64,000 nt of DNA from Ornithodoros turicata (Eukaryota; Arthropoda; Arachnida; Ixodida; Argasidae). Shown here one piece after another: positions 1-10,525 of the stretch; the stretch's first letter is position 1, and the number at the start of each line of letters is the position of its first letter. A program made the position numbers and the translations under genes. Under the pieces are notes generated by a model, which searched no databases, was not told where the DNA came from, and worked only from the letters and a program-made list of their open reading frames with translations. The stretch lies in the NCBI RefSeq assembly GCF_037126465.1, contig NC_088209.1, positions 434,001-498,000 on the forward strand, read 5' to 3'.

Positions 1-1611
1 TAGTCCCGTCTTCGCGCGACTTTCCGTTCTCTTGCCATAGTGCGAGGAGCGTCTGAACAGCATGCATCTTCCTTCCCCTCCACCGCCGCCACCAGGCGGG
101 GCTCTGGCGCTCTGGCTGGCGTCCATTTCGCTTGCAAAGTTCGTTGAGGTCGGACGCGTTTGTTCTCGCATTCGGATTTTCGCGTTTCGTTGTGGCTCTG
201 GGCGCCTCTAGTGCACCGAACTGTTGTGGATGTGTTATTCAGCTCTACAGGTGATGCCTGGACGTCCTTTCTTGTGTGCGTGTGGAAGATACGTCCAGAA
301 GCCCTTAGATTTGGTGAAGTAAAGGTTAGTTGCGTGCCTGTAGTCTCATGTTTCGTGCTTTTTGTTCAGTGTCCTTTCCAGCATGTGGGTTCCTCCTACT
401 TTATGCTCTCAGGGTGAAGATGTCACATGTGATGCTCCAGTGGCCCTGCTACTTACGACGAATTTGTGAATTTCAGATGCTTTCCACGGATCGATTTTCG
501 TGAACAACGCAGATGAGCCAACACACACACGACGTAGCATCAAAGTACGTTGCAGAGCTCTTCACTGATTTGTGTTTACTGTGAAACAGATGAGGCATAC
601 GCCTCACCCATGCAACTCCGTCATCTGCTCCACGGCAGTGCAAGCCTTTACAGCTGTGTCCTTGAATGTAAAAAATTGTGAATGGTATTAATAAATAAAG
701 GGAAGTAGACGGTATTTTATTGTACTCCTCTCTTATTATTTTTGTTCATTGCATGTGTATGCATGTATCGCCACAGCCAAATTTCATACCGTGTCCCCAT
801 ACACGCAGTGTACAGATCATATAGGAGACGCAGGTCCTACATTTCCTATAATACCTATATTGCTCCTTAAAAACCTATAACTCCTGTGGTACCTACACCA
901 CTTATAGGTCCTATATCCAATACCATCATATGAGGATCTGCATATAGGATTTTTCAGTAGGGAAGCCTTTTCCCTCATCGCTTAAGTGAATTTGTGTACC
1001 CTTGTCCTGTGGTTTCTTTACGCAGGGACGATGCGGCTGTGCATGTAGCATTATGCAAGAATTATCTGATAGCAGAAATGGGTGTTTTGTTAGTTGATAT
1101 GGTAGTTTGTTAGCATGTGTTTAAGTTTTCAAGTCATAGCTATTTTGCTATTCCAGCTGAAATGCTGGTATCTGAGGGTTTAACGCTGAGGGTAAAAATT
1201 TCTGTCTCAGATGAATCTGTATTTTACTGCAATTTGTTTCATTTAAGTAATATTATTGAAATTCCACAGCCACTGTGAACAAAAAGGGATGGTTGTGTGC
1301 ATGCTCATGGAAGCAACTTGCATATCGGAATGACATGTGATGAGAGCGAACTTTGCGTTCAGGTGCGGCAATGGTGCAGGCGGACGGAGCATTACGTGAA
1401 GCCAAGGGCAAGCTGCGACCTTGAACATGCAGAGCAAGTTATTTTTAGGCTATGACGACTTCTCGCACCCGTGCATGTTGGGGCATGCAGTGAGGTCGCC
1501 GCTATACACCTTTTCAGGAGGAGAGGAGGACGACTCCTCGTTTCCTCCTCCTCGCGTTGGACTGTGCCGGCGGGATATCTAGCATAGACGTATAGTGGTT
1601 TTTGGCTCCTG
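1..1611. other. Intergenic stretch, no gene recognised
   Basis: I see no supportable coding region. An AATAAA-like signal lies near 690, which could close a plus-strand transcript from upstream, but no exon can be tied to it. Positions about 830-960 are a degenerate repeat built on CCTATA/TATAGG units. The short open frames here are no longer than expected by chance. Confidence 0.4.
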
Positions 1612-1663
1612 ATTTATTTATTTATTTACTTATTTATTGATTGATTTACTTATTTATTTATTG
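1612..1663. repeat. (TTTA)n low-complexity tract
   Basis: Imperfect TTTA tetranucleotide run just upstream of the transposase gene. It may be a decayed retroposon tail or a simple microsatellite. Confidence 0.7.
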
Positions 1664-1680
1664 TGCTCCTGAAAAGGTTG

Positions 1681-3770
1681 ATGAAGCCGTACAACATTTC
1701 TCGGTCCTCGGGGCTACATTGTGTCGTCTTCGGGTGCCACAACAACCAGAAAAAACAGAAGATTGCCGCGGAAACAGTGTGCGGTGACCACAGCGTGCCA
1801 CAGGGACAATGCGGCTGCAACACGTTCAAGCTGTATCGGTTTCCCAAAGATCCTGAACTTTGCCGTCGATGGCTGTCGTGCATACACCGCAAGGATTTCA
1901 AACACAGCGCTTCATCTCGAGTGTGTTCAATCCATTTCGTCGACGGTAAACGCTCCGAAGAAAACGCTGTTCCCATGGTCAGGCTGGGCTACAACAAGAA
2001 GGTGTGTGTTTATCTTACACTGATTAATTTCACATTAGTGGCCGTTTTCTGACACATAAGCACATGTATGTGCAGGTGGTTCGTGGGAGATCGCGAACAC
2101 TGCGACAGAAGCCTGAAGCAACGTCGCGAACGAAGCCACAGGTGAGCGGTGCACCTTACTGCCTGTAATTGCTGGGTGTAGAACACCGTCTTATCACATC
2201 ATCATCGTTTCACAGAACCCTTCCATTGCCCACATCGTTTCACAGAACCCTTCCATTGAAATTGATCCATTCGAAGATGCCGGCAGCAGCACTAATGCTT
2301 ACATTGTGAGTGCGGTGGCTTCTGAATATATGCAAAACAGAAATAAAATAAATACGTATAATTCGCGTGAATCGACTATGTGTCCTCGTGCAAAAGGTCC
2401 TGATTTTCCATGTTTAGAATGGAAACAGCACCGAAATCCTCTACCAGCAAGAAATACCGGGAGTCTCCCATGAAGAAATTGTACCTGTATGTTACATTCA
2501 CATGATACAACTCAATTCGTTGTGTATTGTCTGCCTTTCTACTCCAGGGACCAATGTCACAAGAGACTGTGAATGAGGAGAGGCCTCCAGATGAGGCAAT
2601 TGACATCGTAAGTCATACCAGTCAGGTTTGGGCTGACTCTTTGTGCAGAAAGTAAGCTATCCACTATGACCTTGGTGTTACTGTTTTGCATGCAGGAAAA
2701 TGACAGCACCAGCGACAGTGCCTGTGTAGTTCTCATGGACCACTGCTACCTGAATTCGTCGCACGAGACCCCACGGTGTGAAGTCACTGTGGCAGGGCTG
2801 ACAAACTCCGATGCCGAGTTCTACACCGGGCTGCAAAAGAATGTTCTCCTTGGACTAATCAAAGCAGTCGAAAAATATCACACAAGGTTTTTTTGGACTC
2901 CAGTGCCTGAGCAGGTGCTGCTATGTTTGATGAGGCTGCGACTGGGGTTGCTCTATGGAGATTTGGCACGACGATTCGACATCATCGTCACAAGGGCGGC
3001 AGAACTGTTTAAGTACATTATTAGTTTGCTCGTTCGCGTCATGAAGTATGTTGTTGTCTGGTTGCCGAGGTCACGAATAGCAAGTAGCATGCCTCAAGTG
3101 TTTGTGGACACAGGTTATGGGGGTACAACCTGTATCCTGGACTGTACTGAAGTGATGCTACAGCGGCCAAGAAAGCTGATGCCAAGGGCACAGACTTATA
3201 GTGCATACAAAGCGCACAATACTGTGAAGTTTTTGGTAGCTATAGCACCAAATGGATACATCATGTTTGTCTCACGTGGCTACGGCGGAAGAGCATCTGA
3301 TAAATACATCATGCACAGCTCAGGACTCAGCAGCATCCTCCAACCGGGAGACGAAGCGATGGCCGACCGTGGCTTCCCACAAGACCCAGAGCTTGCAGCA
3401 CGTGGAGTAAAGTACAACGTCCCAGCATTCACAAAAGGTGCACGATTTTCCCTTGATGATTCCTTGTTTGTTTTTTAAATTGAGACAACTCCAGTGACAA
3501 CGATCTGGTGACTAGCTGTCTTTTTATTTACACTGTACAGTTACCTTTGGTTCACTCACAGGATTGAAACAGTTGAGCACTGAGGACGTAACAAGGACTC
3601 ATCGCATTGCATCACTCCGGATACATGTGGAAAGAGCGATAAACCGTCTGAAGACATACAGGATATTCAAACAAGATCTCCCGATCAAGTCAAAGCAACG
3701 GATAAGTGACATGATGTATGTTTGTGCAGGGCTGTGCAACCTGAAGCCTGTACTTATCAAGGAAAAGTAA
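1681..3770 (+). CDS. THAP-domain DDE transposase, seven exons
   Basis: The transposase of an ISL2EU/Harbinger-like element, expected to bind transposon ends through its THAP finger and cut and join DNA with its DDE core. Exons read 1681-2001, 2076-2141, 2216-2305, 2418-2480, 2548-2607, 2696-3437 and 3562-3770. Every junction is GT-AG, the first five joins are phase 0, and the frame stays open for 516 residues. The THAP finger shows Cys14, Cys19, Cys82 and His85, followed by an AVPM box near residue 96. A helix-turn-helix-like region precedes the catalytic core. Catalytic candidates are Asp349 (in LDCTE), Asp402 (in RASDKY) and Glu471 (in HVERAINR). The last intron splits the conserved FTKG-KQLS motif and splicing restores it. 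I chose ATG 1681 because it sits just before the first zinc-binding Cys. No stop or frameshift is visible, so the gene may be active or recently active. It converges with the SWIM-YqaJ gene. Exon limits are inferred without transcript data. Confidence 0.85.
2203..2262 (+). repeat. 30-bp tandem duplication across a splice acceptor
   Basis: Two copies of a 26-bp sequence (2203-2228 and 2233-2258) lie 30 bp apart. Each contains TTTCACAG, so exon 3 of the transposase has two candidate acceptors, with the exon starting at 2216 or 2246. The 30-bp period keeps the frame and adds or removes ten codons. Confidence 0.85.
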
Positions 3771-4008
3771 GGTGTAAACAGTATTGGATTTCTTTGGCAG
3801 ATAATTAAACAGTGCTACCCCTGTAACACTAATGCAGGTAAAATGGTTAAAAAGCAAGCAACCTGGTGACTAAGTTCCATTATGAAGAAACTTGAGACTT
3901 TTACTGCAAACCTTTTAACCTGCCACAAACACGCAAATTTTTATAAAATGTATAGAGTTGACACTCGTTATTAGGGTGCTTGTTAGTATGACATCCTTAC
4001 TTTATGAC

Positions 4009-4353
4009 TAGAGCCTGAAGTTTTAGGGTTTAACCCGATTCTTCCCCGAATTTGCACTCCGAATTGAAGGTTGCCTCTTTAGGGTGAAAACCAATTTTTA
4101 CCCGGCAAACTGCCCTCACTGGGACGTCTGTAGAAAGGTACCAACTTAATTGTTTGGCAACAAATACAGTTACATCACCGTTTGTACCAAACCACTACAG
4201 TTAGTTTAAGTAACTGAGCCCGATTTCTCCCCGAATTATGCATACTGAAAGTTTTTCCACCTAAATTCTCATGAATTTAGTGGACATGTTTATTTACCCG
4301 ATCTTTACCCCCCGAATTTAGGAAAAAATAGTTCCCGAAAACTTCAGGCTCTA
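4009..4353. mobile_element. hAT-like MITE with 8-bp target duplication
   Basis: A 345-bp non-coding element. It starts TAGAGCCTGAAGTTTT and ends with the inverse complement AAAACTTCAGGCTCTA. It is flanked by a perfect direct repeat TTTATGAC (4001-4008 and 4354-4361). An 8-bp duplication and TA-starting ends fit a non-autonomous hAT element. It lies between the convergent ends of the transposase and YqaJ genes, so it inserted without breaking either. Confidence 0.8.
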
Positions 4354-4499
4354 TTTATGACCGAATCAAAGTTCGACTGTTTCCGGTTAAACCCGATGAG
4401 TACCCACAAAACTGTGTGTACGCTAGGCATCTCAGTGCAGTGACATACTAATCTTTCACAAGATATGCAGCTGACATCTGCTTCTAATACATTTCTAAA

Positions 4500-4700
4500 A
4501 CTCCTCATAAATGGTACGACAGACATTAATCCTACAATGAAACCCGATTCCTCCCCGAATTCAGTCCAATAACAATTTTGCCACCTGAATTTGCATGAAT
4601 TTATGACATGAAGCTGTCAGCCCGGTTTTTGATCCCGAATTTGAGAAATAAACAAAATTAGACCCGAAAGCTTCAGGGTGTAAACATAGCCCCTGTGTAA
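4500..4700. repeat. Partial relative of the 4009-4353 MITE
   Basis: This stretch repeats the internal CCCGATTC-TCCCCGAATT and CCCGAATTTGAG motifs and ends near 4676 with CCCGAAAGCTTCAGGG, matching one end of the neighbouring MITE. It looks like a second, degraded copy or a tandem partial copy. Confidence 0.55.
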
Positions 4701-5058
4701 ATGCGCCTGGTTACTTTCAAAACTCGCTAATCCTACTACGACCAAAATTATTTTGCTTAGACGGACAAGTTGTATTCTTCCATCATTGTTACGACTGACT
4801 GCGGCGCACCGTGTCACTCTTTTGACCTCGATGTGCCCATACAAGCTGGACTGTTTAAATATCTGCCATAAGAATAAGATCCAAAGCATATTAGACAGAA
4901 GATTATGCAGGACCTAGGCACATAAATAATGCATGTTTGTGTACCTACAGTGAGGCAATGAACTCGTACCGTTCACAAATAACCAAGCTTCCCTCATGAT
5001 GCATTTGCTCAAGTCGAGGCAACATTGACGTGAAATAAAACCTGTGCATTCTGCTGCG

Positions 5059-5149
5059 TGTCACACGTGGTGCAACTCTTATTCGTCGTCTTTCTCTTTT
5101 CCATCTCGCGAGCCTATACAGAGCGCTCGTCGTCGTTAACACCATTACA
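5059..5149 (-). repeat. Gypsy-1 3' LTR (91 bp)
   Basis: Begins TGTCACACGTGG and ends CACCATTACA on the plus strand, with CTGCG immediately to its left. Identical to the other LTR as read by eye. Confidence 0.93.
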
Positions 5150-5162
5150 TCTCCCCTTTCTC
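5150..5162 (-). promoter_or_regulatory. Gypsy-1 polypurine tract
   Basis: On the minus strand GAGAAAGGGGAGA directly abuts the 3' LTR, the position of the plus-strand DNA primer. Confidence 0.8.
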
Positions 5163-5280
5163 AAGTCAGTCTAAAAGAACCCAGTCAACATTACACAAAA
5201 GATATTTTGTCCCAAAACTCAAAACCCAAACTCTTCCTTGACTCTTCTTGAAGTGTCCTTGCATGATACGGAGCCACAGA

Positions 5281-8200
5281 TTACTCTTCTAGGGGGTATC
5301 TCCGAGGGCTTCGACGTTGTCTGGTGCTTCGACGAACTGGTACTGACTCCGTGGCTGGACCCGACCGTGGTTCGTTCTCGGGAGTGGAAGCAGGTTGCTG
5401 CTGCTGACATTGCGATGATCTAAGATGCTCCCGAGTACGACGAAGCTCAGCACCGTCGCTCGTCCTTATGATGTAGGACCTTGGTGCCCCGGCGGACCCC
5501 ACAACTGTTGCTGGTGCCCAAGTCTTGACTTTGCTGTTGTAGGCTGTCACTGGACTATCCGGCAGCAGTTGAGGCAGCTGTCTAGTTCCTCTGTTGTAGT
5601 AGACCTGCTGACGTTGGCGGAGATGCTGAAGCCGTGATACCACATCCTTTGGCTGTACCAGGCTTGGTTGCAGACATGCTGAATGTACCGGAAGAAGTGT
5701 CCGGGTGCTCCTTCCCATCAAGCGTTGTACTGGTGATTTTAACACCTTGTCCCGCGGAGTATTTCTCCACTCGAGCAGAGCAGTCTTGAATTCTGTGCTC
5801 TCATAGGCGTACTTGCTTAGTAGTTTCTTCGCTTCCCTCACTGCTCGTTCAGCCATGCCGTTAGACCTCGGGTAATGAGGGCTAGAAGTAATGTGTGTGA
5901 CTCCGAGGAACCTCATGCCTTCTCGGAACTCATGGCTGCCGAAAGGTGGGCCATTATCGCTCAGAAACCTTACTGGAATTCCATGCGTGGTGAACACGTC
6001 TGTGCATATGGCTACCACCTCTTTCGCTGTAGATCGCTTTAGTGGTTTGACTTCGTAGTAGAAAGAGTAGTAGTCCACAAGGATCAAGAACTCTCTTCCA
6101 CCCTGGCTGAAATGGTCAGCGCCGATAACCTGCCATGGCAACTTAGGGAGTTCATGGCTTATCATAGGAAGTCTCTCGTTTCGTGGTCGATGCTTCTCAC
6201 ATAGAGCGCAGTTTCTTGCTAGTTGTTCAATCTCAGACGTGATCCCGGGCCAGAACATGACGTCCCGCGCTCTCTCCTTCATCTTTTCTTCTCCACAGTG
6301 TGAAGCATGCAACAGCTTTAGTGTGATTTGCCGCATTCCCTTTGGGATGATTAGTCTGTTGGAACGAAACAGCAGACCATCCTGCGCGTGAATTTCTTCC
6401 TTGTAGGTCCAGTACTGACGCACCTCGTTGTCAACTTCGTTTTTATTGTTAGGCCATGCTGTTTCGACGTATTTTCGGATCTTCTGCAGCTGGCTATCAC
6501 GTTGTGTCGCTCGCGATATTTCCGCTATTTTTTCGTCGGAAACATCGAGGTATTGAAGTACGTTTACATAGAAGTGCTCCTCTTCTCTCAGGCATTCCTG
6601 CTTCGGAAAGCGTGATAAAGCATCTGCAATGAACATTTCCTTTCCAGGTTTGTATACAACGTTAATCGGGTATTTTTGAAGTGCGAGCCTCATTCTTTGT
6701 AGACGAAGTGGACATCCGTGGAGAGGCTTCTTGAAAATGGCTTCCAACGGCTTGTGGTCGGACTCGACCTTTACGCTGGGTTGTCCGAAGATGTACTCGT
6801 GGAACTTCTCGCAGCCGTGTACAATGGCGACCATCTCCTTTTCAATTTGTGCATATCTTTGTTGAGTCTCCGTAAGGGAACGGGAGGAATACGCAACGGG
6901 ATGCCCTTCTTGTGTTAAGACAGCTCCAACTCCATCCTGGCTAGCGTCGACTGAGAGCGTCACAGGCTTGTGTGCTTGAAAGTACGCTAAAACCGGTGCC
7001 TTCGTCAACGCTTCGCGTAGCTCTTTGAAGCTGTCTTTGTGTCTGGTTGACCATTCCCAAATTGTATCTGTTTTGAGCAGTTCACGTAGCGGTGCCGACA
7101 CTTGTGATGCATTGGGGATGAATCTTGACACGAAGTTGATCATGCCCAGGAAGGTACGAAGTTCCTTGACATTTGTTGGCTCAGTAACGGCGAGAATATC
7201 CTCGACTCGCCTTGGATCCACAGCAAGTCCTTCTGACGTGATCATTTGTCCCAAGTACCGTACTTGCTGTTGAAGGAAACAACATTTCCTGATGTTTAGT
7301 TTGAGGTTTACATCCCTGCATCGCTCCAGCAGCCTCATAAGGCGTTGATCATGCTCAGCCTTGGTCCCTCCCCAGACAAGGATGTCGTCCATTACGACAT
7401 CGACACCGTCGAGATCCTGTAGGACCCTGTGCATAGCTCGCTGGAAGACTTCAGGAGCTGTTGAAATCCCAAACGGCATCCTTAGGAAACGGTATCGCCC
7501 AAACGGTGTGCTCATAGTACAGATGTATGAGGAGTCCTTGTCGAGCTGAATTTGCCAAAAGCCAGACGATGCGTCAAGTGTCGAAAAGTACTTTGCCTTT
7601 CCCAGACGCGGCGCGATATCTTCGAGTGTCGCCATGGGGTAGTGTTCCCGAAGGAGCGCCTTGTTGAGATCTGCGGGATCAAGACAGATCCTGACCTTAT
7701 CTTTCTTGACCACGACCACCATGTTGCTCGCCCACTCGGTAGGTTCCGTCACCTTGGCGATTACTCCGTCGGCTTCCATGTGGTCGAGTTCGCGCTTGAC
7801 TTTGTCTTTCAGTGCAACGGCAATCCGCCTTGCTGGTTTTACAACTCCTTTTGCATGGGGTGTTAACTTCATGTGGTACTGTACCCCTCTTAGCTTTCCA
7901 AGGCCTTCAAAGACGTCCCGATAAGGTTGTGCTGGTCCGTACAAGTGATGTTCGTCGCTTGTTTTTGTAGCAACTGCCGAATGCACTGTGCGCTGGATCA
8001 GACCTAGTTCTTCCGACGCTTTCCCACTCAGGGTAAGCGGTACCTCTTGTGGTACGACGAAGAACAGCACCTTTGTGCTTTGGCCGTTACATGATGCTTG
8101 CAGAGGAATCCTGCCTGCGGCCTTTTGCTTGAAGCCAAAGAAGGTGTTCAACGTAACGTTGCATTTTGTAGTCTTCTTGCTAGTGACTTTTCTCAACTGT

Positions 8201-9150
8201 CCGGCTGAGATTACGGAACAATTGGCACCAGTGTCTACTCTGCAGTTTAGTTTCACGTTCTCGATCGTAACCTCAGCAGACCAGAGATCGCTCGATGCGA
8301 CGTTATTTACGGACAGCATTTGCAAGAAGTAAGTGTCTTCTTCACGTTCCACTTCAAGGACCTGTTTTGCCTTCGGCTTCCTTCTATATTTCTTTCGTTG
8401 TCCTTTGCTTCTGCACACACTGGCGAAGTGGTTAAGTTTACCGCAGCTCTTGCATTCCTTGCCTTGCGCCGGACATGCATCTTTATCGTGCGTATATCCA
8501 CACTTCGAACAAGTTCTCGTTCGCTTCGTGACCGCGTGAACTTCCTTCACTTCATCTTTTTCCTTCTGGATATCGTCAAACTGCTGCTTGCTGAGCTCTC
8601 TCATCCGACATGTTTCTATAACCTTCTCACATGACGGATTTTCCGAGATCAGCCTTTGCTGAAGTTTCTTGTCGCGAACTCCAAGGATTATGCGGCTACG
8701 CAGCATGCGTTTTTCCAAGGTCCCGAACTCGCAGCTAGCAGCGAGTATCCGAAGCTCTGTCAGCCACTCGTCAAATCGCTCCCCTTCTTTCTGGTTTCGC
8801 GATCCGAACAGAAATTCGTGGTACGTTAAATTGAGCGTCGGTTTGCAGTGCTCTTCCAGTTTCTGGATAAGCTTGTCGACATCGTCACGGTCCGCTTCCG
8901 TTTCAAACTGTAGCGTATTGCATATCTTCCTGCCTTCTTCACCCAGTATAACCAAGAAGGTCGCGGCCTGAACTTCCTTTGGCTGCGCCTTTAGATTTGT
9001 CGCTGTAGAGAAGAGTCTAAACTCGCCTTTCCACAACTTCCAAGCTTTCCAAAGATCGCCGGTAACATCGAGTGGCTTGGGCGGAGGCAGGATACTTGTC
9101 ATCGTTGCTGCTACCAACGTTGAAGTCATCGGCGTAGTAGTCGTTTCCAT
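5281..9150 (-). CDS. Gypsy-1 gag-pol polyprotein (1289 aa)
   Basis: One frame encodes the whole replication machinery. From the N-terminus: a gag-like region; two CCHC knuckles around residues 213-248 (CSKCGYTHDKDAC, CKSCGKLNHFASVC); an aspartic protease with DTGA near 303; a reverse transcriptase with the active-site motif VMDDILVWG near 585-593; RNase H beginning near 730 (SVDASQDGVGAVL); and an integrase with an HHCC finger near 950, then a D-D-E core with LSDNGPPFGSHEF near 1065 and a Glu after SNGMAE. The start was set at ATG 9150 because it lies after the 5' LTR and primer site. However, the frame is also open upstream through the LTR into the YqaJ exon, so a fused product is possible in principle. 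No stop, frameshift or missing catalytic residue is visible. No envelope gene is present. Confidence 0.93.
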   Translation of the reverse strand: METTTTPMTSTLVAATMTSILPPPKPLDVTGDLWKAWKLWKGEFRLFSTATNLKAQPKEVQAATFLVILGEEGRKICNTLQFETEADRDDVDKLIQKLEEHCKPTLNLTYHEFLFGSRNQKEGERFDEWLTELRILAASCEFGTLEKRMLRSRIILGVRDKKLQQRLISENPSCEKVIETCRMRELSKQQFDDIQKEKDEVKEVHAVTKRTRTCSKCGYTHDKDACPAQGKECKSCGKLNHFASVCRSKGQRKKYRRKPKAKQVLEVEREEDTYFLQMLSVNNVASSDLWSAEVTIENVKLNCRVDTGANCSVISAGQLRKVTSKKTTKCNVTLNTFFGFKQKAAGRIPLQASCNGQSTKVLFFVVPQEVPLTLSGKASEELGLIQRTVHSAVATKTSDEHHLYGPAQPYRDVFEGLGKLRGVQYHMKLTPHAKGVVKPARRIAVALKDKVKRELDHMEADGVIAKVTEPTEWASNMVVVVKKDKVRICLDPADLNKALLREHYPMATLEDIAPRLGKAKYFSTLDASSGFWQIQLDKDSSYICTMSTPFGRYRFLRMPFGISTAPEVFQRAMHRVLQDLDGVDVVMDDILVWGGTKAEHDQRLMRLLERCRDVNLKLNIRKCCFLQQQVRYLGQMITSEGLAVDPRRVEDILAVTEPTNVKELRTFLGMINFVSRFIPNASQVSAPLRELLKTDTIWEWSTRHKDSFKELREALTKAPVLAYFQAHKPVTLSVDASQDGVGAVLTQEGHPVAYSSRSLTETQQRYAQIEKEMVAIVHGCEKFHEYIFGQPSVKVESDHKPLEAIFKKPLHGCPLRLQRMRLALQKYPINVVYKPGKEMFIADALSRFPKQECLREEEHFYVNVLQYLDVSDEKIAEISRATQRDSQLQKIRKYVETAWPNNKNEVDNEVRQYWTYKEEIHAQDGLLFRSNRLIIPKGMRQITLKLLHASHCGEEKMKERARDVMFWPGITSEIEQLARNCALCEKHRPRNERLPMISHELPKLPWQVIGADHFSQGGREFLILVDYYSFYYEVKPLKRSTAKEVVAICTDVFTTHGIPVRFLSDNGPPFGSHEFREGMRFLGVTHITSSPHYPRSNGMAERAVREAKKLLSKYAYESTEFKTALLEWRNTPRDKVLKSPVQRLMGRSTRTLLPVHSACLQPSLVQPKDVVSRLQHLRQRQQVYYNRGTRQLPQLLPDSPVTAYNSKVKTWAPATVVGSAGAPRSYIIRTSDGAELRRTREHLRSSQCQQQQPASTPENEPRSGPATESVPVRRSTRQRRSPRRYPLEE

Positions 9151-9216
9151 TGCGAACTTCTGCCAGCTAGGGCTAATCCTTTCGCTTCGAACGCTGGCCA
9201 CGTCGTTGACGTAACA

Positions 9217-9228
9217 CCGCTGCCACCA
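9217..9228 (-). promoter_or_regulatory. Gypsy-1 primer-binding site
   Basis: Minus-strand TGGTGGCAGCGG begins at the first base after the 5' LTR. TGG pairs with the CCA tail of a tRNA; I did not assign the tRNA. Confidence 0.7.
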
Positions 9229-9319
9229 TGTCACACGTGGTGCAACTCTTATTCGTCGTCTTTCTCTTTTCCATCTCGCGAGCCTATACAGAGCGCTCGT
9301 CGTCGTTAACACCATTACA
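9229..9319 (-). repeat. Gypsy-1 5' LTR (91 bp)
   Basis: Matches 5059-5149 without a visible difference; the CTGCG duplication follows at 9320-9324. The YqaJ frame is open straight through this LTR. Confidence 0.93.
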
Positions 9320-10309
9320 CTGCGATCCAGCTTCATGTAGTCATTGTCATAAGGAACAATCACGAGCACAGTACTTTTTTGTGACCAAACGTAAAAATAG
9401 CAAAGCTCCCTTTGCGTACAGAGCATCTGGTATTGAACTTGCTGATAGTATCCATTACGTCCATTTTTTTTAAACATGTAGCCCTCCCCATCTCTCTGCA
9501 CATCGTATTTCCCACCTTCGATAAGTTTTTTGCAGTCCTCAACCACTGGACATTTTATTTCTAGGGTTGCATGCTCTGATGGAATTATACCATCTGGAGA
9601 GGCTGACAGCCAGGGGTGGTCTGGACACACAACAGTACCTGAGGGTGCGACGTTGAAACCGGTCTCTTCTGCAAATGCTGCACGTGCAACAGCCTCATAT
9701 TTTGCGCCGTACGCTGTGTTAATGTTCCCACGAAAGGTTGGGTAAACCAGTGTGCAGACTGCTTTCTCTGTTGCAGTTTTCTCACTTTTTGGCACTCGCT
9801 TTACATTGGATGCTGTCAGCCTCAACCGCCTTGACAGGTGCCACAACGTTGAATCTTGCGTTCTTGTTTCTTCTTCAAGCCTTTGTGCACCCACAGGAGA
9901 CAGTTCAATGTATTTGCTATAAAACGCCTGGCAAGGAGGGCAACCTGCAGGAAGTGTCTCGGGAACAGCGTGGTCATTATGCGGTTGGGATGGCTTCTGT
10001 CGAACAACTCGTTCAGGTGCCGTGAGGGTAACCTGCATTAGTGTCCCTGTGTGCAAACAAAGATGCCTGCTGCTAAATTTCAATGCATCAACTTGCTGGT
10101 GTGCAATTATTATCCAGTCTACAGGCCATTGCATCTTTACTTCCTTCTATATGTATACAGTAAACAGGAAACTGAAGTGACTCGCCAACAAATATTGCGC
10201 ACTTCCATTCCAATTGTGTGCTTAGCCAACAATGATTTCCTGTGCGTCAGCAGCATCACATAGGTTTCCTGCTAACTGTAACTTTTCTTTTTAAATTCAG
10301 TGTTAGAAG

Positions 10310-10525
10310 CCATGACGCAACTGCGGATATGAGCGGCGGACGGATGGAGACAGGACAGCAGGGAGGAGTGGGGAGTCAAGGGGGTTAGTATGCGTCCTGG
10401 GCCGACCTGAGGCGGGAACTGTGCCGACATTAATGCCTGAAAGTGTGAGGGACACCCAGGAAAAAACCCCAGACAGCACAGCCAGCGGTGGGATTCAAAC
10501 CCGCACCACCTCCCAGTCTTAACTG
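10310..10525 (-). mobile_element. tRNA-derived SINE
   Basis: On the minus strand a B-box-like GGGTTTGAATCCCACC (about 10490-10510) is followed by a CT-rich body containing GGCTGTGCTGTCTGGGG and then GCACAGTTCCCGCC. This is the layout of a tRNA-derived SINE, and the body resembles a SINE type I associate with ticks, from memory. It lies in an inferred intron of the SWIM-YqaJ gene. Ends are approximate. Confidence 0.6.

Larger units (their letters stand above)
5059..9319 (-). mobile_element. Intact young Ty3/Gypsy retrotransposon (Gypsy-1)
   Basis: Complete LTR retrotransposon of 4261 bp on the minus strand. Its two 91-bp LTRs appear identical base for base. It is flanked by a perfect 5-bp target duplication CTGCG (5054-5058 and 9320-9324). 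The LTRs begin TG and end CA. A TGG-starting primer-binding site adjoins the 5' LTR and a purine tract adjoins the 3' LTR. One uninterrupted gag-pol frame lies between. Identical LTRs imply very recent insertion. Very short LTRs and a single gag-pol frame remind me of the Mag-like branch, but I cannot build a tree. The insertion breaks the YqaJ gene. Confidence 0.95.

Noticed and set aside
160..417. 85-codon open frame near the left edge
   Set aside because: No domain, no conserved motif, start codon doubtful, and length expected by chance.
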